Shown: positions 8,232 to 13,516, counted from the stretch's first letter. The stretch is DNA of 13,516 bases from JADHMP01 sp964617385 (GCA_964617385.1 CAZTYX010000039.1:1-13516); one strand, 5' to 3'. Numbers and translations: made by a program. The notes: generated by a model not told the origin, from the sequence alone.

Positions 8232-8260
8232 CAAATGTATGAAAACTATGACGGTACAAA
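8232..8260 (-). promoter_or_regulatory. mutS2 promoter (TTTG-N17-TACATTTG)
   Basis: On the minus strand TTTG (8260-8257), then exactly 17 bases, then TACATTTG (8239-8232). Both boxes match the Bacteroidota sigma-A consensus TTTG-N17-19-TAnnTTTG without mismatch. The predicted start of transcription, near 8226, would leave a leader of about 20 bases before the mutS2 ATG at 8207. The promoter overlaps the first seven codons of ung. Confidence 0.7.
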
Positions 8261-8913
8261 TACATTCGAGTTGGGAAAAGATCTTACAAAAAGAATTTGA
8301 AGCACCCTATTTTTTGCGTCTTGTTCAATTTGTAAAAACGGCCTATCAAAAGGAACGTTGTTATCCGCCTGGAAAATTTATTTTTCACTGTTTCGATGCC
8401 TGTCCCTTTGATGCAGTGAAAGTAGTGCTACTGGGGCAAGATCCTTATCACGGGGAGGGGCAAGCCCACGGACTTTGTTTTTCAGTGCCTGCGGGCGTTT
8501 CCCATCCGCCATCATTGGTCAACATTTTTAAGGAATTAAAAAACGACCTTGGTAAAGATTATCCCTCAAGTGGTAACTTAAATGACTGGGCTGCTCAAGG
8601 GGTGTTGTTGCTCAATGCTACGTTGACAGTAGCAGCACACCGTGCTGGCAGCCATCAAAACCAAGGGTGGGAGTTATTTACAGATGCTGTGATTGGCGCC
8701 CTCTCTCAGCATCGAGAAGGAGTGGTTTTTTTGCTTTGGGGCAATTATGCAAAACAAAAAGGCAAACATATTGACCGAAGTAAACATCTTGTTTTAGAGG
8801 CCGGACATCCATCCCCTTTGAGTGCCAACCGAGGGTTGTGGTTTGGCAATGGTCATTTTAGTAAAACCAATGCGTTTTTAAAACAACAGGGCCAAACACC
8901 CATTGCTTGGTAA
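8239..8913 (+). CDS. ung: Uracil-DNA glycosylase, family 1
   Basis: This 224-residue enzyme removes uracil from DNA (cytosine deamination or dUMP incorporation), starting base-excision repair. Family-1 motifs are all present: the water-activating loop GQDPYHGEGQAHG with catalytic Asp68 (GQDPYH 66-71), PPSLVNIFKEL (90-100), the uracil-binding LLLNATLTV (123-131, Asn126), LLWGNYAKQKG, and the DNA-intercalation loop HPSPLSANRG (190-199, His190). Length is typical (220-230). The start at 8239 is used; an in-frame ATG at 8248 is an alternative that would lose only three residues. It diverges from mutS2 and converges with the thiolase gene, whose stop codon is only 2 bp away. Confidence 0.97.
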   Translation: MKTMTVQIHSSWEKILQKEFEAPYFLRLVQFVKTAYQKERCYPPGKFIFHCFDACPFDAVKVVLLGQDPYHGEGQAHGLCFSVPAGVSHPPSLVNIFKELKNDLGKDYPSSGNLNDWAAQGVLLLNATLTVAAHRAGSHQNQGWELFTDAVIGALSQHREGVVFLLWGNYAKQKGKHIDRSKHLVLEAGHPSPLSANRGLWFGNGHFSKTNAFLKQQGQTPIAW

Positions 8914-8923
8914 TCTTAAGATT
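8912..8923. repeat. 12-bp perfect palindrome spanning the ung/thiolase stop codons
   Basis: AATCTTAAGATT is its own reverse complement. It contains part of the ung stop (TAA 8911-8913) and the thiolase stop (TTA 8916-8918 on the plus strand). There is no loop and it is A+T-rich, so it is unlikely to act as a strong terminator alone. Confidence 0.4.
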
Positions 8924-10031
8924 TTAATAATAAAACACTGGCCAATCCTCCAGCGCCAGCAATGGCGGCCAGCCCCCGTTGGTTTTTTTGAAGCGAATGA
9001 AATAAATGCACCGCAAGAACAGCCCCCGAAGCGCCTATGGGATGTCCTCTGGATAATGCCCCACCATGCGGATTGATTTTATGCACGGGTGCCGCACTCC
9101 ATTTTGCACAAAGAATGGCTTGAACCGCATAGGCTTCCATCAATTCAATATGTGTAATTTCATTCCACGTCAATTGATTTTGATCTAAAATTTTACGCAT
9201 CGCTTCTGCGGGTAGGGTAGGAAATTGCTCAGGAATACCGCCCATAGTAAACCCATCTTCAATTTGGATGGCTTTGGTGCAATTGATATGCTTCATTATC
9301 TGTTCTGACGCAAGAACAACAAAAGCAGCACCATCGGCGTTGGGGGCCGTATTACAGGGGTGTTCCTTTCCAAATGTTGCGTTAGCCTTTTGATATATTT
9401 GCCGAGATATTGTTCGTGCATAAGGATCAAGGACATCTTTTTTGGTTATGGAGGTTGTTTCGGCTAGCCCTTTTGATTTGTACTTTAAAGCCTTTTTGTG
9501 ACTGTTTTGCGTCCAAAAAAACACTTTGTCTTCACTTATTTGATATTCGTCTTTTAAGGTCTTAATAAACGCGCTTAAGGGACGGGTAGGGGAATCTTCA
9601 GGAAAAAATGGAGGACGGTCTAGTGGTTGCGCTTTGGCATTCCAAAAGGACTTATAATGCCGTTCAGGACGAAGAGAAAAAGATTCTACACCGCCCGCTA
9701 TAAGTAAGTCTGCTTGACCGTTTTGAATGCGTTGAGCCGCTTGAAGAATAGCATCCAAACCGCCCACACACTGCCGATCAATGGAGGTGCCCAACACCCG
9801 ATTTGAAAAACCTGCTTCGAGAACACATAAGCGCGCTAAGTTACCCCCTCCACCCAAGGCATTTGAAATCAATACATCTTCTACTGAAGCTTTTGGCATA
9901 TTAATACGCTCAAGACACTCAATGATTACTGTTGCCGCGAGTCGGGGTATACTCACATTTTTTAAACACCCTCCAGCTGGGGCTATGGTGGATCGACAAG
10001 CCGAAATGAGATAAGCCTTTTGTTTTTTCAT
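8916..10031 (-). CDS. Atypical thiolase-fold acyltransferase (YhfS-like)
   Basis: A 371-residue thiolase superfamily protein. The N-terminus KAYLISACRSTIAPAGG matches the usual start of thiolases. The nucleophile is Cys88 in SIDRQCVGGLDAI, AGGVESFS follows at 112-119, and the C-terminal NPHGGALSRGHPIGASGA (320-337) keeps His330. Three departures from canonical biosynthetic/degradative thiolases are visible. The NEAF motif reads MEAY (Met298 for Asn). The usual CxGGG near the C-terminus reads AGAGG (Ala358 for the second catalytic Cys). The CoA loop usually written TAGNASGxNDGAA is shortened to TAPNADGAA. The length is below the usual 390-400. The enzyme may form an acyl-enzyme on Cys88, but ordinary reversible Claisen chemistry is doubtful. 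Its ATG overlaps the ligase TGA (ATGA at 10031-10028), implying joint function with the ligase. Bacillus YhfS next to YhfT is the closest analogy I can recall. Confidence 0.85.
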   Translation of the reverse strand: MKKQKAYLISACRSTIAPAGGCLKNVSIPRLAATVIIECLERINMPKASVEDVLISNALGGGGNLARLCVLEAGFSNRVLGTSIDRQCVGGLDAILQAAQRIQNGQADLLIAGGVESFSLRPERHYKSFWNAKAQPLDRPPFFPEDSPTRPLSAFIKTLKDEYQISEDKVFFWTQNSHKKALKYKSKGLAETTSITKKDVLDPYARTISRQIYQKANATFGKEHPCNTAPNADGAAFVVLASEQIMKHINCTKAIQIEDGFTMGGIPEQFPTLPAEAMRKILDQNQLTWNEITHIELMEAYAVQAILCAKWSAAPVHKINPHGGALSRGHPIGASGAVLAVHLFHSLQKNQRGLAAIAGAGGLASVLLLKS

Positions 10032-11263
10032 AATAATTCACTTAACACTTTTCTATCAAGTTTACCATTTTCGGTAATTGGCCATAGGGCACAAAAACGC
10101 CATTTACTTGCGACGCCCTGCGGCCCTAATGTTGCTCGTGCTTTGTGTTTTATTGCCGTCCATTGCTTTGGACTAATAGGTTTTGAAAGCATCAAAATGA
10201 GTTCGTTTTCTTTTGTTTGATGGGGTTGGTGGAGCAGTGCTAAGTTTTCTGTTTCTATTACATTTTTATACCATTTTTCTAGCATCTCAATATCCATAAT
10301 ATGGCCACAAATGGATAGTTGATGGGCTTTTCTCCCCACAAAAAACAACCGATTTTCAAAGTCTAAATAGCCTATATCAGCTGTAGCAATGGCACCGTCT
10401 ACAATATCTATTCCAATGTTGCTTTGAATATAACCCGAAAACAATTGAGAACTGCAAACCCAAATGGTTCCTTGGCTGTAAGGGGGCACTAATTGATTTT
10501 CCTCATCTCGAATGCTAACCGCAACTCCTTGACAAACCGTGCCCACACTTTCGCTCTGGTCTGTGGGAGGCTTCAGGCTAATAAAACTGGTTTCGGAGGT
10601 GCCATAAAAGGAATAAATTTTTGCATTAGGAAAAACCGCTTGTAATCGATCTCGTTGTGGGTTTGAAAAGTGAGCACCACCCACAAAAACAAATTGAATG
10701 TTGGTGCTTAAGGGCTTCTTATTTAGGGCAAATATTTTGATTAAAGAGGTGCAATGCATGGGTGTTAACCAAAGAATATAGTTCGAATTTTCATTACAAT
10801 TTGCCCATTTATTGCGTTGATGTAGGTCAAAAAAAAGGGGCTGCTTTTTTCTGTAAAGAGATTCCATAGCCCCAAATAATGATAAGGAATAGGGAAGTGC
10901 CCCCATAACAATGCCTCTTGGTGAATGATTACTGCCAATGATTGCGGACATAAGAGAAAAGCTTTGCTGCCAACTTTTAAAGGTTCTCAAAATCCCTTTT
11001 TCATTGTTGATTGTACCACTAGAAAAACATAAAATACTTGCTTCTTGAATGGAAATAGGGAGTAAATAAAGTCCTTTTCTATGTGTTGGTAAAAAAGAAA
11101 TATGCATCCTGTTGAGCTGTCCTTTTGTTCCAATGCCCACAGAATACCCATTTGTTAGAAGGGGTATGGCATATTTTAAGAAAATCTCTTTTTCACTACT
11201 TACAAAAAAAAGTAATGCAGCATGTTTGTCTGGAAGGAGTTGTTGTAGGTTGTCAAAAGTCAT
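10028..11263 (-). CDS. Compact AMP-binding acyl-CoA ligase-like protein (YhfT-like)
   Basis: A 411-residue ANL-superfamily enzyme from the ATG at 11263. Motifs (numbering from that ATG): phosphate-binding loop SSGTINNEKG (81-90), YGTSE (220-224), TADIGY (294-299), the hinge GRKAHQLSICG (310-320), and the terminal NGKLDRK (399-405) with the adenylation Lys400. It should activate a carboxylic acid to an acyl-AMP and then a thioester. It is much shorter than usual ligases (about 500-550), mainly because only about 80 residues precede the phosphate loop. The hinge region has lost the usual IK-x-x-G-x-R pattern (Ser and Ile instead), so the substrate or acceptor may be unusual. An in-frame GTG at 11302 would add 13 residues and overlap the SUI1 stop; the ATG is preferred as the commoner start. 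The stop overlaps the thiolase start (ATGA), suggesting that the thiolase uses the activated product. Confidence 0.82.
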   Translation of the reverse strand: MTFDNLQQLLPDKHAALLFFVSSEKEIFLKYAIPLLTNGYSVGIGTKGQLNRMHISFLPTHRKGLYLLPISIQEASILCFSSGTINNEKGILRTFKSWQQSFSLMSAIIGSNHSPRGIVMGALPYSLSLFGAMESLYRKKQPLFFDLHQRNKWANCNENSNYILWLTPMHCTSLIKIFALNKKPLSTNIQFVFVGGAHFSNPQRDRLQAVFPNAKIYSFYGTSETSFISLKPPTDQSESVGTVCQGVAVSIRDEENQLVPPYSQGTIWVCSSQLFSGYIQSNIGIDIVDGAIATADIGYLDFENRLFFVGRKAHQLSICGHIMDIEMLEKWYKNVIETENLALLHQPHQTKENELILMLSKPISPKQWTAIKHKARATLGPQGVASKWRFCALWPITENGKLDRKVLSELL

Positions 11264-11294
11264 GTAAGTGGGGTTGGGGTGTGTCGAGGGAGTG

Positions 11295-11639
11295 TTAACC
11301 ACCCACCCGTTTCACATCATGGCCTAAAGACTTGAGGAACTCAATTATTTTATCGCGCATATTTCCTTGAATTAATATGGCCCCATTTTTTACCGTGCCA
11401 CCAACTTTAAATTCATTTTTAAGGCTTTTGGCTAAGGCTTTTAAATCTTTAGCATTGCCATTAAAACCTTTAATGAGCGTTACTGTTTTACCCCCTCTTC
11501 CTTTATTGCTAAAATGCGCTTCCAGATGTTGCTTTGTAAACGATTCTTGTGTTTCGGGCAGGGGATCAGGGTCGGGTGCCAAGTCTTTAAATTGGATGCA
11601 GGCTAAGGCTTCAAAACTGGTTAATTTTTTATCGGACAT
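11295..11639 (-). CDS. SUI1/YciH-like (eIF1-type) translation-factor domain protein
   Basis: A 114-residue protein with an acidic, proline-containing N-terminus (APDPDPLPE, 21-29) and a full SUI1 domain. The domain shows KGRGGKTVTLIKGF (46-59), LKALAKSLKNEFKVGGTVKNG (66-86), ILIQGNMRDKIIEFLKSLG (88-106) and the terminal VKRVGG. The conserved GRGGK, VGG-x-VK-x-G and QG-x-x-RD signatures are all present. SUI1 proteins are homologues of eIF1. Bacterial YciH has been linked to control of initiation fidelity or stress translation, but the role is not settled. It is the first gene of the operon leading into the ligase and thiolase; a candidate -7 box is 38 bases upstream. The linkage to acyl-CoA genes may be incidental cotranscription. 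Confidence 0.9.
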   Translation of the reverse strand: MSDKKLTSFEALACIQFKDLAPDPDPLPETQESFTKQHLEAHFSNKGRGGKTVTLIKGFNGNAKDLKALAKSLKNEFKVGGTVKNGAILIQGNMRDKIIEFLKSLGHDVKRVGG

Positions 11640-11653
11640 TAGGGATAAATTAA

Positions 11654-11661
11654 TATCTTTT
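11654..11661 (+). promoter_or_regulatory. Candidate -7 box of the DinB-like gene
   Basis: TATCTTTT (followed by G) is a 7 of 8 match to TAnnTTTG, 26 bases before the ATG at 11688. No strong -33 element was seen. It lies on the opposite strand to, and about 20 bp from, the SUI1 -7 box. Confidence 0.3.
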
Positions 11662-11677
11662 GAACGTATTTAATAAA

Positions 11678-11685
11678 CAAAAGTA
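11678..11685 (-). promoter_or_regulatory. Candidate -7 box of the SUI1-ligase-thiolase operon
   Basis: Minus-strand TACTTTTG is an exact match to TAnnTTTG, 38 bases upstream of the SUI1 ATG. No clear -33 TTG is found 17-19 bases further upstream. It overlaps the start region of the divergent DinB-like gene. Confidence 0.45.
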
Positions 11686-11687
11686 CA

Positions 11688-12278
11688 ATGAAAAACACTT
11701 GTTATACGGTTCTTTTTTATTATTTAACACTTTCTATTATGGCGCAAGAAAAACCCCTCCCATTTGCTGAACTTCCTCCAGCACCACATCAATACACCCT
11801 TGGAAACGTTATCGCTCGAACGGTGGAAGGATTGGGTTTTCGATACCATTGGGCCACAGAAGGGTTGCAACCGAATGATTTGACCTATAAGCCTTCACCA
11901 CAAGGAAAAACAACTTTAGAAACGTTAGCACATATTTATACTTTGGCCGAAACCATTTGTAATGTATCCCTTCAAAAATCCAATGTGCGGCCACCAAAAA
12001 ATGTGCCCACCGATTTGACACTTTTACGAACTGAAACCCTTCGGTTTATAGAAACCGCTGCAAAGCGATTTAGATCTACAGCTGCTGAAAATGTTGAAAC
12101 TTGGGAAATACGATTTGATCGACAAGGGGAGACGCTTGCTTTTCCTCTCTGGCATTTGCTTAATGGACCCTTGGCTGATGCATTATATCACACTGGCCAA
12201 GTGGTTAGTTTTAGGCGTAGTTCTGGAAACCCAATCCCGGCAGGTGTTAATGTTTTTATGGGTACCAAAGGGCCTTAA
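11688..12278 (+). CDS. Exported DinB/YfiT-like four-helix metalloprotein
   Basis: A 196-residue protein with a signal peptide: MKNTCYTVLFYYLTLSIMAQ, with likely cleavage near AQ-EK. The mature part looks like a DinB four-helix bundle. A first helix has GNVIARTVEGLGFRYHWATEGL. TLETLAHIYTLAET places His82 in the second helix. The C-terminal helix has WHLLNGPLADALYHTGQVVSFRR (His156 and His168, with the family H-x-GQ pattern). DinB-family proteins bind a divalent metal with three His; some are thiol S-transferases (bacillithiol or mycothiol dependent), but many are uncharacterised. Here the middle ligand is not obvious, so catalysis is uncertain. Export to the periplasm is common for this branch in Bacteroidota. 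Its stop TAA overlaps the opposite-strand stop of the small membrane protein gene in the tetranucleotide TTAA. Confidence 0.8.
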   Translation: MKNTCYTVLFYYLTLSIMAQEKPLPFAELPPAPHQYTLGNVIARTVEGLGFRYHWATEGLQPNDLTYKPSPQGKTTLETLAHIYTLAETICNVSLQKSNVRPPKNVPTDLTLLRTETLRFIETAAKRFRSTAAENVETWEIRFDRQGETLAFPLWHLLNGPLADALYHTGQVVSFRRSSGNPIPAGVNVFMGTKGP

Positions 12279-12379
12279 TTTTCTCGGTCTTCAAAACGTT
12301 CATCCTTTTTGCTTTTGTATTGTTGATACAACACATAAAGCAGTATAGGCAATCCCAAGATCAGTAAAATGATTTCCAT
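12275..12379 (-). CDS. Small single-pass membrane protein (34 residues)
   Basis: An ATG at 12379 opens a 34-codon minus-strand frame ending in TAA at 12277-12275. The product has an almost perfect transmembrane segment (MEIILLILGLPILLYVLY, 1-18) and a highly charged tail (YKSKKDERFEDREN, 21-34). By the positive-inside rule the basic tail is cytoplasmic. It starts 4 bp after the YbjQ stop codon, as expected for the last gene of that operon. Its stop codon overlaps the convergent DinB-like stop. The clean hydrophobic/charged division and tight spacing argue for a real gene. I recognise no family; its function is unknown. Confidence 0.65.
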   Translation of the reverse strand: MEIILLILGLPILLYVLYQQYKSKKDERFEDREN

Positions 12380-12383
12380 AATC

Positions 12384-12698
12384 TTATTTCACTGTTACAG
12401 CTGTACCATACGCCAAAATTTCTGAGCACCCTTTCATCACCATGGAGGTGGTGAGGCGCACATTAACAATGGCGTTGGCTCCCATACGTTCGGCATCTTC
12501 TACCATACGCTGCAGGGCTTGTTCACGGGATTGCGCTTGCAGTTTGGTGTATTCAGAAATTTCGCCCCCTATAATATTTTTTAAACCCGCAAAAATATCT
12601 TGACCTACATTACGGGCACGCACGGTGCTGCCGCGGGCAATGCCATGGGTTTCTAAAATGGCTTTGTTGGGAACGGTGGGGGTGTTTACTAAAATCAT
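12384..12698 (-). CDS. YbjQ / UPF0145 family protein
   Basis: A 104-residue protein spanning the full family length (about 103-108). Recognisable segments: the N-terminal strand ILVNTPTVPN, the glycine-rich GIARGSTVRARNVGQDIFAGLKNIIGGE (19-46, in two parts), SEYTKLQAQSREQAL (48-62), the helix MVEDAERMGANAIVNVRL (65-82) and the C-terminal EILAYGTAVTV strand. UPF0145 proteins form pentameric beta/alpha assemblies sometimes called heavy-metal-binding domain proteins; their physiological role is unknown. It follows the DUF2911 gene by 12 bp and precedes the 34-residue membrane protein by 4 bp, forming a three-gene operon. A link to the envelope is inferred only from those neighbours. Confidence 0.92.
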   Translation of the reverse strand: MILVNTPTVPNKAILETHGIARGSTVRARNVGQDIFAGLKNIIGGEISEYTKLQAQSREQALQRMVEDAERMGANAIVNVRLTTSMVMKGCSEILAYGTAVTVK

Positions 12699-12710
12699 AA
12701 TCTTTTAAGT

Positions 12711-13259
12711 TTAAAATTGTATCGGTATAGCAACGCTTGTGTAATCCCACATAAAACGGAGCCATACAAGACTGTCTTTGGGCATAAAATCAATTGTAAA
12801 TTGATCCACTGATTCATTCATCTTCTGCGTTTCTATTGATAATCGGAATAAATCACCCGTTGGATCAGGCACCACAGCACCAGAACCTTCAGGCTCATTG
12901 TGGACAACAACATCCCAATAGGTGGCATAGGGAACAGCATATAGCCTATATTTTCCAGGTGGAAGGGTTTTGTCTCCAATCAGCAGAGGTTCATTAATGT
13001 TTAATCTTGTTGCTTTATTGGCACCTAAACGCCAATATTCACCAAAGGGCACGAGCGCGCTGTCTTTTTTCGCACCAAAAATCAACCGATTTCGTTTATA
13101 AGGCCGAGAATAATCAATTGAAATTTGTGCTTTTCCTTGACTGTAATCAGCATAACCCTTTGGACTCATTGGGTTTATATAGGTGTTATAAACCAGTCGC
13201 ATGCCCAAGATGCCAAACACTATGAACAGTGCTATAAGACTCTTTTTTAGTTTTTTCAA
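12711..13259 (-). CDS. DUF2911 protein with N-terminal membrane anchor
   Basis: A 182-residue protein. A basic start (LKKLKKS) and a hydrophobic stretch (LIALFIVFGILGMRLVY, 8-24) form a signal anchor, followed by the DUF2911 domain. Its characteristic blocks are SPKGYADY, AQISIDYSRPYKRNRLIFG (44-62), LVPFGEYWRLGANKATRLNI (69-88), LPPGKYRLYAVP (99-110) and the C-terminal LWLRF-like strand WLRFMWDY. DUF2911 is common in Bacteroidota and predicted to lie in the periplasm; function unknown. No in-frame ATG exists upstream before a stop, so TTG at 13259 is taken as the start. The next ATG (13202) would remove the anchor. It is the first gene of the operon with ybjQ and the 34-residue membrane protein. 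Confidence 0.88.
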   Translation of the reverse strand: MKKLKKSLIALFIVFGILGMRLVYNTYINPMSPKGYADYSQGKAQISIDYSRPYKRNRLIFGAKKDSALVPFGEYWRLGANKATRLNINEPLLIGDKTLPPGKYRLYAVPYATYWDVVVHNEPEGSGAVVPDPTGDLFRLSIETQKMNESVDQFTIDFMPKDSLVWLRFMWDYTSVAIPIQF

Positions 13260-13276
13260 ATTTTTATATCTTTTGT

Positions 13277-13284
13277 TAAAGATA
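13277..13284 (-). promoter_or_regulatory. Candidate -7 box of the DUF2911-ybjQ operon
   Basis: Minus-strand TATCTTTA matches TAnnTTTG at 7 of 8 positions, 17 bases upstream of the TTG start at 13259. The -33 element is unclear. The palindrome at 13306-13320 lies about 22 bases further upstream. Confidence 0.35.
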
Positions 13285-13305
13285 GGGAATCCATTTTTTT
13301 AATAT

Positions 13306-13320
13306 TTTACATAATGTAAA
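13306..13320. repeat. 15-bp inverted repeat (possible operator)
   Basis: TTTACAT-A-ATGTAAA: two perfect 7-base arms around one base, in the gap between the DUF2911 gene and the open frame at the right edge. The size and symmetry suit a dimeric regulator, but A+T-rich palindromes arise easily by chance here. Confidence 0.35.
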
Positions 13321-13334
13321 TTATAGGTAATATT

Positions 13335-13516
13335 ATTTTAAAACTAATTTGGGTTTTAATATCAAAATATTTTATTCTCTTGTATCTGACAAATGCAGTA
13401 TTTCCCATTGCTTCCCTTGCCAAAATAAAAGAAAAAAGTTATGTCCTTGATGCGAAAAAGTATCGTTCAAATAAAATTGAAACGGCACCCAAACACTGGC
13501 TAAATTTTGATGGATT
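13335..13516 (+). CDS. Possible exported protein, N-terminal fragment without ATG start (cut by window edge)
   Basis: A plus-strand frame is open from the stop at 13317-13319 to the window end (about 65 codons). It begins with a strongly signal-peptide-like stretch: a Lys, a hydrophobic core (LIWVLISKYFILLYL), then IASLA with small residues at -3/-1 before KIKEKSYV. A hydrophilic segment ends in APKHWLNFDG, which recalls the pro-region just before the catalytic domain of Bacteroidota S8 (subtilisin-like) proteases. That resemblance is from memory and weak. There is no in-frame ATG. A TTG at 13380 is available but would cut the hydrophobic core, and ATT codons at 13332/13335 would keep it; the latter is used here. 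Decay of the start codon is an alternative. The gene is truncated by the window. Confidence 0.35.
   Translation, partial: MLKLIWVLISKYFILLYLTNAVFPIASLAKIKEKSYVLDAKKYRSNKIETAPKHWLNFDG

Noticed and set aside
9781..10220. Plus-strand open frames over the thiolase/ligase junction
   Set aside because: They are antisense to conserved residues of both enzymes and to the ATGA overlap; no signal peptide or domain is seen.
11293..11300. TGTTAACC resembling half of a Bacillus BirA (biotin) operator near the ligase start
   Set aside because: Only one half-site is present, with no matching inverted partner at 14-15 bases. It lies across the SUI1 stop inside coding sequence, so it is most likely chance.
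13441..13503. Short ATG-started frame (20 codons) near the right edge
   Set aside because: It is basic, without hydrophobic or domain features, and overlaps the longer open frame that has a signal-like start and protein-like composition.
1..13516. CRISPR arrays, tRNA/rRNA genes, insertion sequences, phage or toxin-antitoxin/defence systems
   Set aside because: I read both strands for direct repeats, transposase or nuclease motifs and tRNA-like cloverleaf sequence and saw none. Intergenic gaps are mostly under 75 bp and there is no gene-free stretch above 300 bp.

Overview
The window looks like chromosomal DNA of a member of the Bacteroidota, most likely a flavobacterium-like marine or environmental organism. 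The sequence evidence is: A+T-rich DNA with very short intergenic gaps, start codons without clear Shine-Dalgarno sequences, several upstream boxes matching the Bacteroidota promoter consensus (TTTG / TAnnTTTG), and families typical of that phylum (a DUF4369-type lipoprotein, DUF2911, and a MutS2 of about 720 residues without an Smr domain). No rRNA, tRNA, CRISPR array, insertion sequence, phage gene or toxin-antitoxin pair was seen. The content is mostly housekeeping and conserved accessory genes.

Layout. 1-223 (-) is the start of a lipoprotein cut by the window edge. 297-3209 (+) encodes a large fused FAD / iron-sulfur 2-hydroxyacid dehydrogenase-like protein. 3267-4331 (+) is chorismate synthase (aroC), followed 5 bp later by a glutamate/aspartate-type cation symporter (4337-5608). 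Facing these is a minus-strand pair, MutS2 (8207-6039) and a DCC-family thiol-disulfide protein (6042-5659), coupled by an ATGA overlap. Uracil-DNA glycosylase (ung, 8239-8913, +) diverges from mutS2 across only 31 bp. A near-perfect mutS2 promoter overlaps the ung start codon.

The most interesting part is the minus-strand operon 11639-8916. It encodes an SUI1/YciH-like protein, a compact acyl-CoA ligase-like enzyme, and a thiolase-fold enzyme coupled to the ligase by ATGA. The thiolase keeps the nucleophilic Cys and the GHP histidine but lacks the second catalytic Cys and the Asn of the NEAF motif, and has a shortened CoA loop. The ligase/thiolase pair resembles Bacillus YhfT/YhfS, whose chemistry is not settled as far as I know. 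This is the best candidate here for undescribed biochemistry.

11688-12278 (+) is a secreted DinB-like protein. It converges on a minus-strand operon (13259-12275) of a DUF2911 membrane-anchored protein with a TTG start, a YbjQ/UPF0145 protein, and a 34-residue single-pass membrane microprotein that is easy to miss. The last 200 bp hold the beginning of an open plus-strand frame with a signal-peptide-like stretch but no ATG, possibly the N-terminus of a secreted protein, cut by the window end.

Functional themes: aromatic amino-acid synthesis plus amino-acid uptake on one side, DNA repair/recombination in the centre, and acyl-CoA chemistry and envelope proteins on the right. All family calls come from motif recognition by eye; no database search was run.
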